Assembly (NCBI GenBank): GCA_028565635.1
Contig: JAOXYB010056645.1
Span: 1 to 11,075 of the forward strand
Direction of reading: 5' to 3'
Length of the DNA: 11,075 nucleotides
Source: Phoronis ovalis
Lineage: Eukaryota > Phoronida > Phoronidae
Shown here: in pieces, positions 1 through 8,160 of the stretch
How the letters are laid out: each line of letters starts with the position of its first letter
How positions within the stretch are numbered: position 1 is the stretch's first letter
Translations under genes and position numbers: made by a program
Notes under the pieces: generated by a model
Told to the model about the DNA's origin: nothing
What the model saw: only the letters and a program-made list of their open reading frames with translations
The model's database searches: none

Positions 1-2
1 AG

Positions 3-251
3 AACAAAAACAGACAGGAGAAAAAGAAGCACAAATGTTGTGCATTCCAGAAATCATTACGCCAACGTGTCGTCGTATGGGCACGTTTTAAAATCGAAGA
101 GGGAACTCTGTTTGGGAAAACGCATGTAGAGACCATTTCAAAAATCTATTCACACACGTGTACCGGTAATATATTTGAGTCGGACCCCGGGATAAAACGT
201 CGTGGAACAGGCAATATGAAAGTGGGTGCCTATTGTAACATTGTTACATAA
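3..251 (+). CDS. Partial open frame at left edge, unknown product
   Basis: A frame is open from the window edge for 82 codons to TAA 249-251. It begins NKNRQEKKKHKCCAFQK, continues QRVVVWARFKIEEGTLFGKT and ends RRGTGNMKVGAYCNIVT. It has no internal start before the single late Met, so it would be the 3' end of a gene or exon, or a transposon relic. Its base composition is richer in GC than its surroundings. The basic N-terminal run could be nucleic-acid binding, but no family is recognised. The GTGNMKVG portion recurs in inverted orientation at about 393-436, which favours a repeat-derived origin. An AATAAA at 437-442 could serve it. Confidence 0.33.
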   Translation, partial: NKNRQEKKKHKCCAFQKSLRQRVVVWARFKIEEGTLFGKTHVETISKIYSHTCTGNIFESDPGIKRRGTGNMKVGAYCNIVT

Positions 252-440
252 ACGATGACCCTAACGAAGTTTAAACCTACAAAAAAACATCTCTTTTCGT
301 GATTTCAGACAAAAATAGATCCTAAAAGTAATTAAGAGTGTTACACTCCGGCGGCACGAAAAAATCCTTTGTCGCCCAAATTTGTTGGAACATGCCGCGG
401 CGTACCCACTTTTATATTGCCTGTGCCTCCCCCGGGAATA
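183..440. repeat. Imperfect inverted repeat with shared GTGN(M/I)KVG core
   Basis: The plus-strand arm at about 183-230 (CCCGGGATAAA...CAGGCAATATGAAAGTGGGT) is matched by the minus-strand arm at about 440-395 (CCCGGGGGAGGCACAGG, then CAATATAAAAGTGGGTAC). The minus copy can be read GTGNIKVGTPRHVPTN, then LGDKGFFRAAGV before a stop. The plus copy reads GTGNMKVGAYCN. The arms are diverged and gapped, consistent with two old insertions head to head or a fold-back element. Confidence 0.5.
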
Positions 441-444
441 AATA

Positions 445-2217
445 GATTTTAGAATTTGGTTTGTATCAGTCAATTTCCATAAACATGGATTGCTACTCAA
501 ATACTTTAAAATTTTTGATTGCTACCCTTATATTTCAAAAAATTTATACTGGATTTGCTACTACAAGCTAAAATTTTGGATAGGGTAGGGCGTCACAATC
601 CCGTAGTCCAAAAACCATGAGTACCCTCCGAGGCCGGAGATAAGAATTATGCATGCCAATAAGTAGAATCTCAAATAAAACTCATAGCCATATCATAATG
701 AATGATTAAAAAGTGATATTTAAGGCTTAGCTGGCACGTCGTTATAGTTTAGACTCGTTTGTAAAAAGCATGCCAAAATTTAATTAGCATTTATTGGCCC
801 ATAATAAAATGATTGCGTACCATCCTACGACGCAAAACGCAGTGGGTGTAAATTCATGCTATGACGACTAAAGGATATTCATATCCAGGACTCCCATATT
901 TTGTTATGACCATTTTTGAATGGCACCAGCTATGTAATCAATTTAGTTTCTTAGCAAAAAAGTAATTTTTTTAAACATTAATTCATAATTCAATTATATG
1001 CACAATATTTGTGATCTAACCATAGCAAATAATAACATGTACCTATTGTGGTAAATTGCATACAGAGTTTGAGTGAAACCCGGTGTCAAGTACCGGGCTT
1101 TGAAACCAATTCAGTATGAGCAAAAAACCCTTATTTGCATATGCAATCAGAATATAATGATTGTAAAAGTATTCAATAATATATCGGTTATCATTAAATT
1201 AAATAATACTTCGAGAAATTATTTTAAAATGGCGTTCCAATAAGATTCAATGTTTATATTCTTTCCTATGTTTCGTAGATCTTGTCACTCGACTAAGACG
1301 GGTTTCAATCCTCCATTCGTACACTCCACTCCACTTCACAAAGCATGTGATAAAAACAATAATGACTAATGTTGTGTAGTGTAACACTTATTTTTAAAAT
1401 GAATGCTCGAATAAGTCAAAAATCAAAATGTTACCCCTAAAGGGATTGAGGTTAGTCTATGTCTCACTAGGTAATTTATGCTACAACTCACTAGTATGTA
1501 TAGAATTCACTTCCTCATAGTACTTTTCCATAATATATTGTCACATTATACCAGAATGAATTAACTAATTTTTTGACTGCATGATATATGGAACACATTC
1601 AGTGACAAGCAGAAGAATGTTAGCATTATGGGAAAGGGTTTTGATATGCAAATTGCAACGTATTTCATTATTGGAATGTGGGTTTAGTTGTTGAACGATA
1701 TCCCCAGTAGACATGTATATGACATAGCATCATTTGATATTTTGTTTACTTTTATGACATCTCTGGGGCTAATGAAACTAAGTGTTATTATTCCTTGTAG
1801 TGCGTAACTAAAATTATAGAACTTGTGTACCATTAATTCACAGTTTGAATTCATCTAAATAATTGTTGTAAACCGTTTATCTATTCTTACAAGATTCTTA
1901 CTCAATCCCCTGAACACTTATTTTCTAAAAACGTGTAGGGCATGCCTTTTTCAGTGATGTATAACATGTCATAGTCGAGCGTATAATAAAGATATAATTG
2001 ATTTTAATTTTTTTAAATTTAAAATTATTTCCTATTTTTGAAAATACCGTGAAAATGGATCTACTATAAAGGGTTAAGTAAGCTTTTTCAATTCAATTCT
2101 TAATTGCTTGCACGTTTGTTGAAAAAGTATTTATTTTTAATCGCAAACCAGAACTTACAAATATTTATTCATCAATAAAATGACAGAAACAAAGTTATAT
2201 GATATATTTGGAAGCAT
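445..2217. other. AT-rich stretch without recognisable genes
   Basis: No frame with coding character, no RNA gene and no clear repeat was seen. A GGTTTCAATCC near 1300 loosely recalls a B box but lacks tRNA structure around it. Confidence 0.5.
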
Positions 2218-2223
2218 TTTATT
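2218..2223 (-). terminator. Possible polyadenylation signal of the Ly6 transcript
   Basis: An exact minus-strand AATAAA lies about 365 nt past the Ly6 stop, with others at 2164-2169 and 2130-2135. The cluster is consistent with a 3' UTR of 370-460 nt, but the surrounding AT-richness makes chance matches likely. Confidence 0.25.
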
Positions 2224-2447
2224 ATATATAAATGTAAGTACAATTAAGCTACAAGCTAGAAGAATATAATTTTCTCCTAAATCGCAAACTGCTGAATTCG
2301 CAAAATAAAACTTAACACAATATTCTTATTGAACGACTAGTCCCATGTAGGAAAAAGAGGGTAGACTTTAGTAACAAAAACACAACAGAACAAGACACGA
2401 ATACAAATACAAACACAAATACGTAATTATACATTCTCATGATACAT

Positions 2448-2471
2448 ATGTATATAGATATGTATATAGAT
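2448..2471. repeat. Two-copy 12-bp tandem repeat
   Basis: ATGTATATAGAT occurs twice without a gap, in the putative 3' UTR side of the Ly6 gene. A run of AATACA/AACACA-like hexamers lies at 2398-2424. Confidence 0.7.
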
Positions 2472-2586
2472 ATCTTTGCATGAAATTCGTGCTAATGAGC
2501 AGCTTGTACAGCATCAAGCAAAAAATAAAGGTGAAAGAGCAAGATGTGTGAAATATTGGTTACGTTGTCAGTAATCATCTTAATTT

Positions 2587-2819
2587 TTAGGCAAAATAAA
2601 GCGCCAGCACAAAAGCAATAGCAATTGGCGGTACAAATGTGGATACGGTTCTTGTTGAAGTGTTGCAGTAGTCAGTCTTGCAAGTACATATTTTTACATT
2701 AACTCTCCCCGTTGATGGAAGATATACTGAAACGTCTCCACAAGCACTTCCAGAAGATCTGGGAGAATATGCCTTTAGTGCAGATGTACCACATTGACGA
2801 ATTGCATCTACATGAACAC
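2587..2819 (-). CDS. Ly6/uPAR domain, second half with GPI-anchor tail
   Basis: This terminal coding exon follows acceptor CCTTATTTAAG in phase 1 and ends at TAA 2589-2587. It reads GVHVDAIRQCGTSALKAYSP, a central SACGDVSVYLP, then KICTCKTDYCNTSTRTV and the hydrophobic end STFVPPIAIAFVLALYFA. The QCG, the CxC pair and the final DYCN are the conserved closing cysteines of Ly6 domains. The tail, with small residues after CN followed by about 15 hydrophobic residues to the stop, fits a GPI-anchor signal. With leader and first half the protein is 144 aa with ten domain cysteines. The expected location is the outer face of the plasma membrane. Invertebrate relatives act in channel modulation, septate junctions or innate recognition, but sequence alone does not choose among these. 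Confidence 0.88.
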
Positions 2820-3854
2820 CTTAAATAAGGATAATAAACATATTATGTAACTCCATAATGTTCCGTTCTTCAAAGGTAGAGGAACGAAATACTAGCGGCT
2901 ATATTTACTAAATTCAATAATGTAACAATCAAAAACGCGCAATTGTCACTGACAATTTGTTAGTGTAACATTAATACCATGTATGGTTTGTTTCACGCTG
3001 TTTCAGAATATTAAGAGATATAGCAGAGATAAGAAAGTTCAAAAAAATATCATTTAGTAACATGAATTTCAAACTTACGAAGGATCGCACCAATGCAACA
3101 CTGTTTGGCTTCAATTACACATATTTCAAATAACCCATAACATATTTAGTCACGCATCAAGCTCATTACAATTCAAGTGCAGAAACAATTACTATAATCT
3201 GTGTCAGACATATAACAACATAATAAAATACAAATTATATAATTAGTCAGTGGCGGTTTTATGAGGGGGCTCTATTGAAGCCCACAATCTCATCTGCAGA
3301 ACAATAATTCTGGGTGTTTTTTTTAATTATCGTGAAACACATGTTTGGAATCGAACCTTTCAACCTAAAATCTGGGACTACCCCTGTTATAGTTATAAAA
3401 ATACAAAACTGCTCACGATATATCTACAATATGGGGATATTGATATTTAAAATATAATTATTTGTATTTTGTAGGCAGTTGAAAATGAAATAATTGGATC
3501 ATTGCATGTTCCTACTGAAATGTGTAATCATACCAGCTCATCCACACTCATGAACAACTATTTTGTTAGTGTGTCAGTGTAGCATCATTTGAGCAAGTCC
3601 AAATTGCTGCTTGAAAATGAAGCAAATGATAGGTATTTTTAATTGCGTATAAGCGATAATTATCAACACGACCATCATTACAACTTATCTCGAGTTATCC
3701 AGTAAGTTCATCACATTGCAAGGAAATGCAGAAGGTTGTAAAACACTACGTACAAACACATGCAGCGCGACTACTGATGTCCAGATTGCCCTGCCAAGAA
3801 AGGACAAAATGCATATCAAGTTCGTTGCACAAAACTCTTACTCCGGTCTCTTAC
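2820..3854 (-). other. Intron between the two Ly6 exons
   Basis: Donor GTAAGAG and acceptor TTTAAG bound a phase-1 intron of 1035 nt. It contains the tRNA-like relic at 3248-3395 and otherwise plain AT-rich sequence. Confidence 0.75.
3248..3395 (-). repeat. tRNA-derived relic (SINE-like) with B box
   Basis: On the minus strand, ACAGGGGTAGTCCCAGATTT is followed by AGGTTGAAAGGTTCGATTCC. GGTTCGATTCC (3357-3347) is a perfect RNA polymerase III B box, and the GGTAG/CCAGA part resembles the D-arm and anticodon arm of a tRNA. The T stem does not pair properly, so it is not a working tRNA. Downstream come an A-rich stretch, a GGGCT/AGCCC hairpin (3268-3284) and an end reading CAGTGGCGGTTTTATG on the plus strand, reminiscent of hAT-type transposon ends. 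A decayed SINE is the best reading. Confidence 0.4.
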
Positions 3855-3989
3855 CCAACGCAGTTCCTTCTGTTTTGACACAAAAGTTATAACCTTCACA
3901 AGTCTCTACATTTTGAGAGCCAGGAACGAAGGGATCACCACATGTTCTGTCATTATCATTGTTACAGGAGTAACATTCTATAGCAAGCC
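3855..3989 (-). CDS. Ly6/uPAR domain, first half exon
   Basis: This 135-nt exon lies between acceptor TACTTTTCCAG and donor TTGG|GTAAGAG, phase 1 on both sides. It encodes G-LAIECYSCNNDNDRTCGDPF, then VETCEGYNFCVKTEGTAL. The CYSC opening, the C-GDPF block and the C-x5-C pair ending in CVKTEG are the hallmark first half of invertebrate Ly6/three-finger proteins (Quiver/Boudin-like and CD59-like GPI proteins). Five cysteines lie here and five in the next exon, matching the canonical ten. Joined to the leader exon, the first residue is a Gly codon made across the splice. The CA/TA microsatellite begins about 50 bases upstream of the acceptor within the intron, and expansion there could affect splicing. 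Confidence 0.87.
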
Positions 3990-4040
3990 CTGGAAAAGTA
4001 GAGTATTCAGAATTATTACATACTTCTCATTGGACAATTC

Positions 4041-4329
4041 ACATACATATACATATACATATACACATATACATATACACACACATATACATATACACAC
4101 ACATATACATATACACACACATATACATATACACACACATATACACATACACACACATATACACATACACACACATATACACATACACACACATATACAC
4201 ATACACACATATACACATACACACATATATACACATACACACATATATACACATACACACATATATACACATACACACATATATACACATACGGCACACA
4301 TATATATACACACATACATACACATACAT
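4041..4329. repeat. CA/TA compound microsatellite with 18-bp higher-order units
   Basis: About 290 bp contain only a, c and t apart from a single interruption (acggcac near 4291-4296). The array is built in blocks: ACAT repeats first, then several units of ACACATATACATATACAC, then ACACATATACACATACAC, then a 16-bp form, then ACATATATACACATACAC. This order shows successive point changes followed by local amplification. All long open frames here are artefacts of the repeat. It sits in the intron just upstream of the Ly6 exon acceptor. Confidence 0.95.
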
Positions 4330-4677
4330 GTGCATATAAAATTATATACACGTTAGGTTATATTTTCGTGTTTTAGGGTTGCTATAATTTTTTTATCCAA
4401 TCAGTGCAATGAAGGCTTTACCCTACCACCTCCATTTCCGACTCAGATACAGTATTTTTCAGAATGAAAGTATGATAAATAACTCTCCATCGCAGATCCT
4501 GGAGTATGCATGCTCTAACCATTCTGAATAACCATTCAATGTAATTATCTTTTTAGGCGTGTAGACTGTCATAGGCGGTGTACAACCTGTTTATGAATAG
4601 TTATATTTGTTGAGGTAGGAAGAGGTCATATTATTTTCATGACTCGCGATTGCAGAAGTTTATTACTTGTCATTCAT

Positions 4678-4683
4678 TTTATT
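4678..4683 (-). terminator. Polyadenylation signal AATAAA after the D8C stop
   Basis: An exact AATAAA on the minus strand lies 16 nt past the TGA that ends the truncated D8C frame. Its closeness to the stop implies a very short 3' UTR and supports this exon being terminal. Another AATAAA falls inside the 57-nt segment, about 4807-4801. AATAAA is frequent by chance in such AT-rich DNA. Confidence 0.45.
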
Positions 4684-4698
4684 TACTTTGAGCTGTAT

Positions 4699-4988
4699 TC
4701 AGGCAAACCAGTATTTTGTATACAAGGGAGCGTAATTTGGACATCTACAGTAACTGTATAACTGACTCAAAATTGTGAATTCACATTTACAATACTTGTC
4801 TTTATTTATTACACTTACGACTTCCAAAAGTTGTGTTCCAGCTGGTTCTTGAAATGTATACCATTGTTCATGCTCAAAGGCGTCGTTATTTCTTTTGTTA
4901 TCGCAGTGATTATTTTGACTAGTCGTAGGGTAGTATATACTCCTATAAGGCTGAGTAAAAGTGAGGTGGTTGCTGTTCAGACAAGGAT
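4699..4988 (-). CDS. Truncated D8C-domain terminal exon (uromodulin-type)
   Basis: The acceptor is CATTTTTTAG, entered in phase 1. The split codon gives DPCLNSNHL, then PYRS, HCDN, QWYTF, and near the end YCRCPNYAPLY and a TGA stop. D8C domains (uromodulin, GP2, OIT3 and relatives) open DPC, then have RS, a CD pair, WYRF, and RC..xAP.W. A 57-nt in-frame stretch (4818-4762) begins GTAAGT and ends GTCAG. With it removed, the distance from Trp to the RC-xxx-AP-L-Y block equals that of vertebrate D8C domains residue for residue; with it kept, there are 19 extra residues. The usual second half of the domain, with the CC pair and last cysteines, is absent. One expected cysteine after the WYTF block is Leu when the segment is spliced out. 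The product would be soluble, with no membrane anchor, at 167 aa unspliced or 148 aa spliced, counting leader and EB exons. Confidence 0.72.
4762..4818 (-). other. 57-nt in-frame mini-intron or exitron candidate
   Basis: The segment starts with the full donor consensus GTAAGT after codon GTC and ends TTGAGTCAG. It is 57 nt, exactly 19 codons, inserted in phase 0, and has no stop in the coding frame. Removing it restores canonical D8C spacing, while keeping it adds two cysteines (YCKC). It is short for a metazoan intron, and its pyrimidine tract is weak, so splicing may be inefficient or regulated. Confidence 0.5.
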
Positions 4989-4989
4989 C

Positions 4990-5538
4990 TAAAAAATGAA
5001 AGGTGCAATTATTAATTTAAGTTTTAACACTGAGGAAGCTATATGTTCCAAGAATCACAAAAGACTGGAATGTTCTACCTATAATTAATCTTAGTAAAAG
5101 CAGCGTCCAGATTCCTTCAAAGCACTGGACAGCAGAGTTATTCAAAACCAAGTCTGAATAAATGCATCCGATAGTATTCCGTACATTCTCAACTGACGTT
5201 ATGGAATAGTTCATGTCGATTGTGTTTTTTTTTATCTCGAAAAGTAGAAGAACGATAATCCCTTTATTTCTATATGTGTTACGACAGTCTTGACACCAAT
5301 CAAATTGCAGCTTAAATAACAGGTATAACCGTGCACTAAGCTGGTAGAGGGTTGATCACGCACATTCTGTCCTGCCAGAGTTTATCTATAGTCCGCTAAG
5401 CAAAAGCAAGCTCCCCGTCTGCAATACCTGTTCAGAATGAGTAATCATGATAGAAATAGACAATGAATAGATGTGGTAGGCGACACAACTTATACATTAC
5501 TTTTTTTAAGAAGCTATTAATTACATGATTGTATTTAC
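4990..5538 (-). other. Intron between EB and D8C exons
   Basis: Donor GTAAAT at 5538 and the acceptor AG at 4990-4989 bound a phase-1 intron of about 550 nt. It holds a 65-codon minus frame (5214-5017) and a GC-richer patch at 5330-5430, neither with recognisable domains. Confidence 0.6.
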
Positions 5539-5685
5539 CAATACAAACGGTATTGCGATTGGTATCTTCTATCCCGTCTTGCCCAAGGGGACACCGACAC
5601 ACACCACTTTGACAGGTGGTGGCAGCAACACTACAGTCATTGTCGTCTGCGCAGGCACCAAGGTATTCACCAGGTTTGATCATAG
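5539..5685 (-). CDS. EB/EGF-like cysteine-rich exon
   Basis: This 147-nt exon lies between acceptor TTTTTGTAG and donor TTG|GTAAAT. It is phase 1 on both sides, so it is a symmetric module that can be skipped or inserted without changing frame. It encodes A-MIKPGEYLGA, then a cysteine pattern C-x5-C-x6-C-x4-C-x-C-P-x-G, with the pieces CADDNDC, TCQSGVCRCPLG and a later NTVCI. This spacing resembles EB modules and short EGF-like repeats of invertebrate secreted proteins, which are disulphide-stabilised extracellular spacers or binding modules. The split codon at its 3' end combines with the next exon to give Asp, producing CI-DPC, which places an EGF-like module directly before a D8C domain as in the uromodulin family. 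An in-frame ATG just inside the exon is not needed as a start. Binding partner and exact function cannot be told. Confidence 0.75.
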
Positions 5686-5939
5686 CTACAAAAACAAACA
5701 AAAAAATTCCCGGCCACCTTAATCGTTTTCCATTTCGTGTTTAAAAATCCCCCTACCAGAATCTGATCTAAAGACAATGAACTGTAATAATGTTTTTATA
5801 ACAAAAGAATATCTATTATGTTAATTAAGTATATCCCACGCTCGTGTGTCGCTCTGAAAATCGTATATTATTTAAATGTTTTAGTGCTTTATGTTTAGCA
5901 TATTTTAGCAACGGTGTAAGTAACACAATACTTCTTAGG

Positions 5940-5953
5940 ATATATATATATAT
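5940..5953. repeat. Short AT dinucleotide run
   Basis: About seven AT units, a minor simple repeat within the intron. Confidence 0.7.
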
Positions 5954-6248
5954 CAAACATCTACTACATGTATATAAACAACTATCAATATTATATTTAA
6001 TAAGATACTGATGAGCTGCTTTGTAATCTTTCTGAGGGTTTCCAAATTGGTTCTATGCTATAAAAATATAATGACGATAAAAGCCCTATATAGCATATTA
6101 GGATATATATCACGCCGAGGTTGTACAAAGGCGAATGGGGAGTATAGATAGGAGCTTTGTTATAATAAGGATTGTAGTAGGCGGCGCTAGAAGATATTGT
6201 GAGAAGTGATATCATACTATGCAGAAAGCATGAACATTTCTTGTCATA

Positions 6249-6294
6249 TTTTAAAAGTTATGTAGTGATTATTTTTAAAGTTATGCAGTGATTA
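6249..6294. repeat. Two-copy 23-bp tandem repeat
   Basis: TTTTAAAAGTTATGTAGTGATTA (6249-6271) is followed directly by TTTTTAAAGTTATGCAGTGATTA (6272-6294), with two differences. This is a recent local duplication in the large intron. Confidence 0.85.
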
Positions 6295-6785
6295 AATTTA
6301 CCTCCTACGCCATTTTTTTTTTAAAACTTAAAGAGCAGATCATGACATTTATATTCTTTTAATGAGCAGTAATTTTTAATGTAAAGTTCAATATGCTAAG
6401 CATTTATTTGATAAGTACACATTACTCATTCACCAACACATGCGGCTACATTTATGTAAACATGGACAGTTATAAAATCATTATCTGACACTTTGTAAAA
6501 GATACAGTATAATCTTTAAAAAAAATGTTTTTAAGTAATGTTAACTGAATATAGTCACAGACCTATTTAGTTCCTTTTATTTGTAACCATACATTATCAT
6601 TACAAGAGTGATGATTCATGTACTTAAAAACAAAGTAACATAGGGATTGCTGAATTCGAAGCTTATATAATTCAGCAAGAAAAAGGAATCTTCAAACAAT
6701 AATATGTTTAGTCATATACTGAAGTAAGAAAAGCTGAAAAAAATGCTATATGTTTAATTTTGTACTAATAGTAGCATAGGCCCGT

Positions 6786-7139
6786 CAAATGGGACGGGGG
6801 GGGGGTTCGTTGGGTGCGAAATGTGAGGAACATATTTAATGATAACGTATACCCCCTTTTAAAATGGGAAGACCATTAACGACATGTTAACGCATCCCCC
6901 TTTTGAAATAGTAACGCACCCCCTTTTTGAACTGACAGGTGAACACGCGCACCCCCCCTTTTTGGAACAGATTTTTTTGGTACGGTAGCACTTATTCTGG
7001 GCGAATATATTGTTACTACAGAAGTGGAAATGGCCTTTTTTTGCTTGTTAATTTTTCTGGCAGCACGTTTTCGATTACTTAACTGATATTTTCTGAAATC
7101 GGTAATTCTAAAAACACCACAAACGCACCCCTTTTGAAA
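6786..7139. repeat. Dispersed AACGCACCCCCTTTTTGAA repeat cluster
   Basis: Four clear copies of an 18-25-bp motif occur on the plus strand at 6889-6908, 6913-6932, 6944-6968 and 7122-7139, with a worn copy at 6844-6864. The left end (6786-6820) holds a ten-G run and GGGTGCGAA, the motif roughly in the opposite orientation. The middle copies are spaced about 24 and 31 bp apart; the last lies 154 bp away. A 95-codon minus-strand frame (7163-6876) spans it, but its repeated FQKG translation simply reflects the motif, so I read it as noncoding repeat DNA, possibly a nonautonomous transposon. Confidence 0.5.
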
Positions 7140-7258
7140 AAGTGTCTGACGGACTTGTGGCATTTAAAAGTTACCTTAGTTTGTAACATTTTAAGAATAT
7201 TTCGTTAATAAAGAAGCCGAGTACCTAATCAATTACTTCTCACCCATAACGATACCAT

Positions 7259-7521
7259 TTACGGTGGAATTTTATTCGCCAATATTTGTTTCATTCCTTT
7301 TATCCACTTTGACTTTGACATGTAAATAGTAGTCATAGAGTACGGTGATATATCTGTTTTCAAAGATATGGCATAATTGCCGCGCACCATTCCAAGCCAT
7401 GATACCCCCGGCCAAAAATAGTCCGAGTTCACTACTACGCGCATTTTTTCTCCTTTTTCTTGGTCGCGTTGATCACTTTTACTTCAAAACTGGGTGTAAC
7501 TTTGCTTAAAATTAGTTTTAA
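7259..7521 (-). pseudogene. Possible frame-broken coding relic inside the large intron
   Basis: Two overlapping minus-strand open frames look protein-like. The upstream one (7521-7435, 28 codons) reads LILSKVTPSFEVKVINATKK and ends in a double TAG just past an A-rich tract. The second (7483-7259) continues past the same tract as RVVVNSDYFWPGVSWLGMVR, then GNYAISLKTDISPYS, TTIYMSKSKWIKGMKQILAN and a stop. A one-base slip in the AAAAAA run near 7445-7450 would link them. No family is recognised. Alternatives are a real small ORF starting at ATG 7444 or chance. Confidence 0.3.
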
Positions 7522-8130
7522 TCAAAAAATGATGGGATTCTTTAGTAACGGGGAAGCCTACAAATTGCTAAATCAAGGTTCATCAGATGACTTATAATGT
7601 GCTAATTTAAAGAGAAAAAACAAAAAACAATTTTGGCCATACCATCACGAAAAATTAGTTGTAGGCTAGAGACATAATTATCTTAATTTGTGACTGGAAA
7701 AAAATTTGTTCAGATAGTCGGGTAAGATATTATAAAAACATTAATTGTGTACTTATACCAACTTATATCTAGCCATTTCGTAATAAACTGCTAGTGTTAG
7801 GCAATGTTTAAAAAAAATTAATAACAAAGTTCGAATAAAAATGGATACATGCTTTTGAAAAGAGCACAATCAGATAGTGTATGAATTGAGTTTTAGAGTA
7901 GGAAAATTTGCAGTTCTGAGGAAAAGGTACTTTTTTTTACCCTGTTCTTTCTTAGTGGGATGTTTACTTACTAGGGGAATTGTGGATGGTTGGGAGTTGA
8001 AAAGTTACCTCCGTTTTCTTTGGGTTTTCTTTGCTTGTAGAAACAATCGTCTTACATAGGGTATCATTTTGAGGGTGGTCTAGATTGTGCTTAATGGACC
8101 ACTTCTGTTTTTAAGACCATTCACGATCAT

Positions 8131-8160
8131 GGGTACCCACTTTATATTTGAGTGGCCGCC
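8131..8160 (-). repeat. Third copy of the CAATATAAAAGTGGGTAC-type element
   Basis: On the minus strand this reads CAAATATAAAGTGGGTACCC, close to the cores at 212-230 (+) and 401-420 (-). Around it an open minus frame runs LNVKPQGGHSNIKWVP, then MIVNGLKNRSGPLSTI, to a stop. The similarity is short but shared by three places in 11 kb. Confidence 0.35.

Noticed and set aside
261-500. 79-codon minus-strand frame
   Set aside because: It covers the inverted repeat in a frame different from the one shared between copies. There are no domains or splice support.
3913-4356. Long open frames on both strands across the CA/TA array
   Set aside because: The 16/18-bp repeat units lack stop codons in several frames. 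The His/Thr/Tyr and Val/Cys strings are translation artefacts.
4762-4826. Splicing of GTAAGT to the nearer TTATACAG acceptor (65 nt)
   Set aside because: It would shift frame and hit TAG at once, losing the RCPNYAPLY block. The GTCAG acceptor keeps frame and spacing.
5330-5430. tRNA-like AAGCTGGTAGAGG and a GC-richer patch
   Set aside because: There is no B box at the right distance, no cloverleaf, and the minus-strand frame here (GYTCYLSCN) lacks usable splice sites.
5525-5722. Plus-strand frame opposite the EB exon
   Set aside because: It is antisense to the well-supported EB exon and explained by it.
5997-6215. 72-codon minus frame starting MISLLTISSS as a leader exon
   Set aside because: Its hydrophobic stretch is short, it has no donor in a suitable phase near the leader-like part, and it is Tyr-rich with no cysteine pattern.
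6876-7163. 95-codon minus-strand frame
   Set aside because: Its repeated FQKG segments are direct translations of the C-rich nucleotide motif, and the rest is basic low-complexity sequence.
7877-8059. 60-codon plus-strand frame
   Set aside because: It is T-rich, hydrophobic by composition, and has no motif or splice support.
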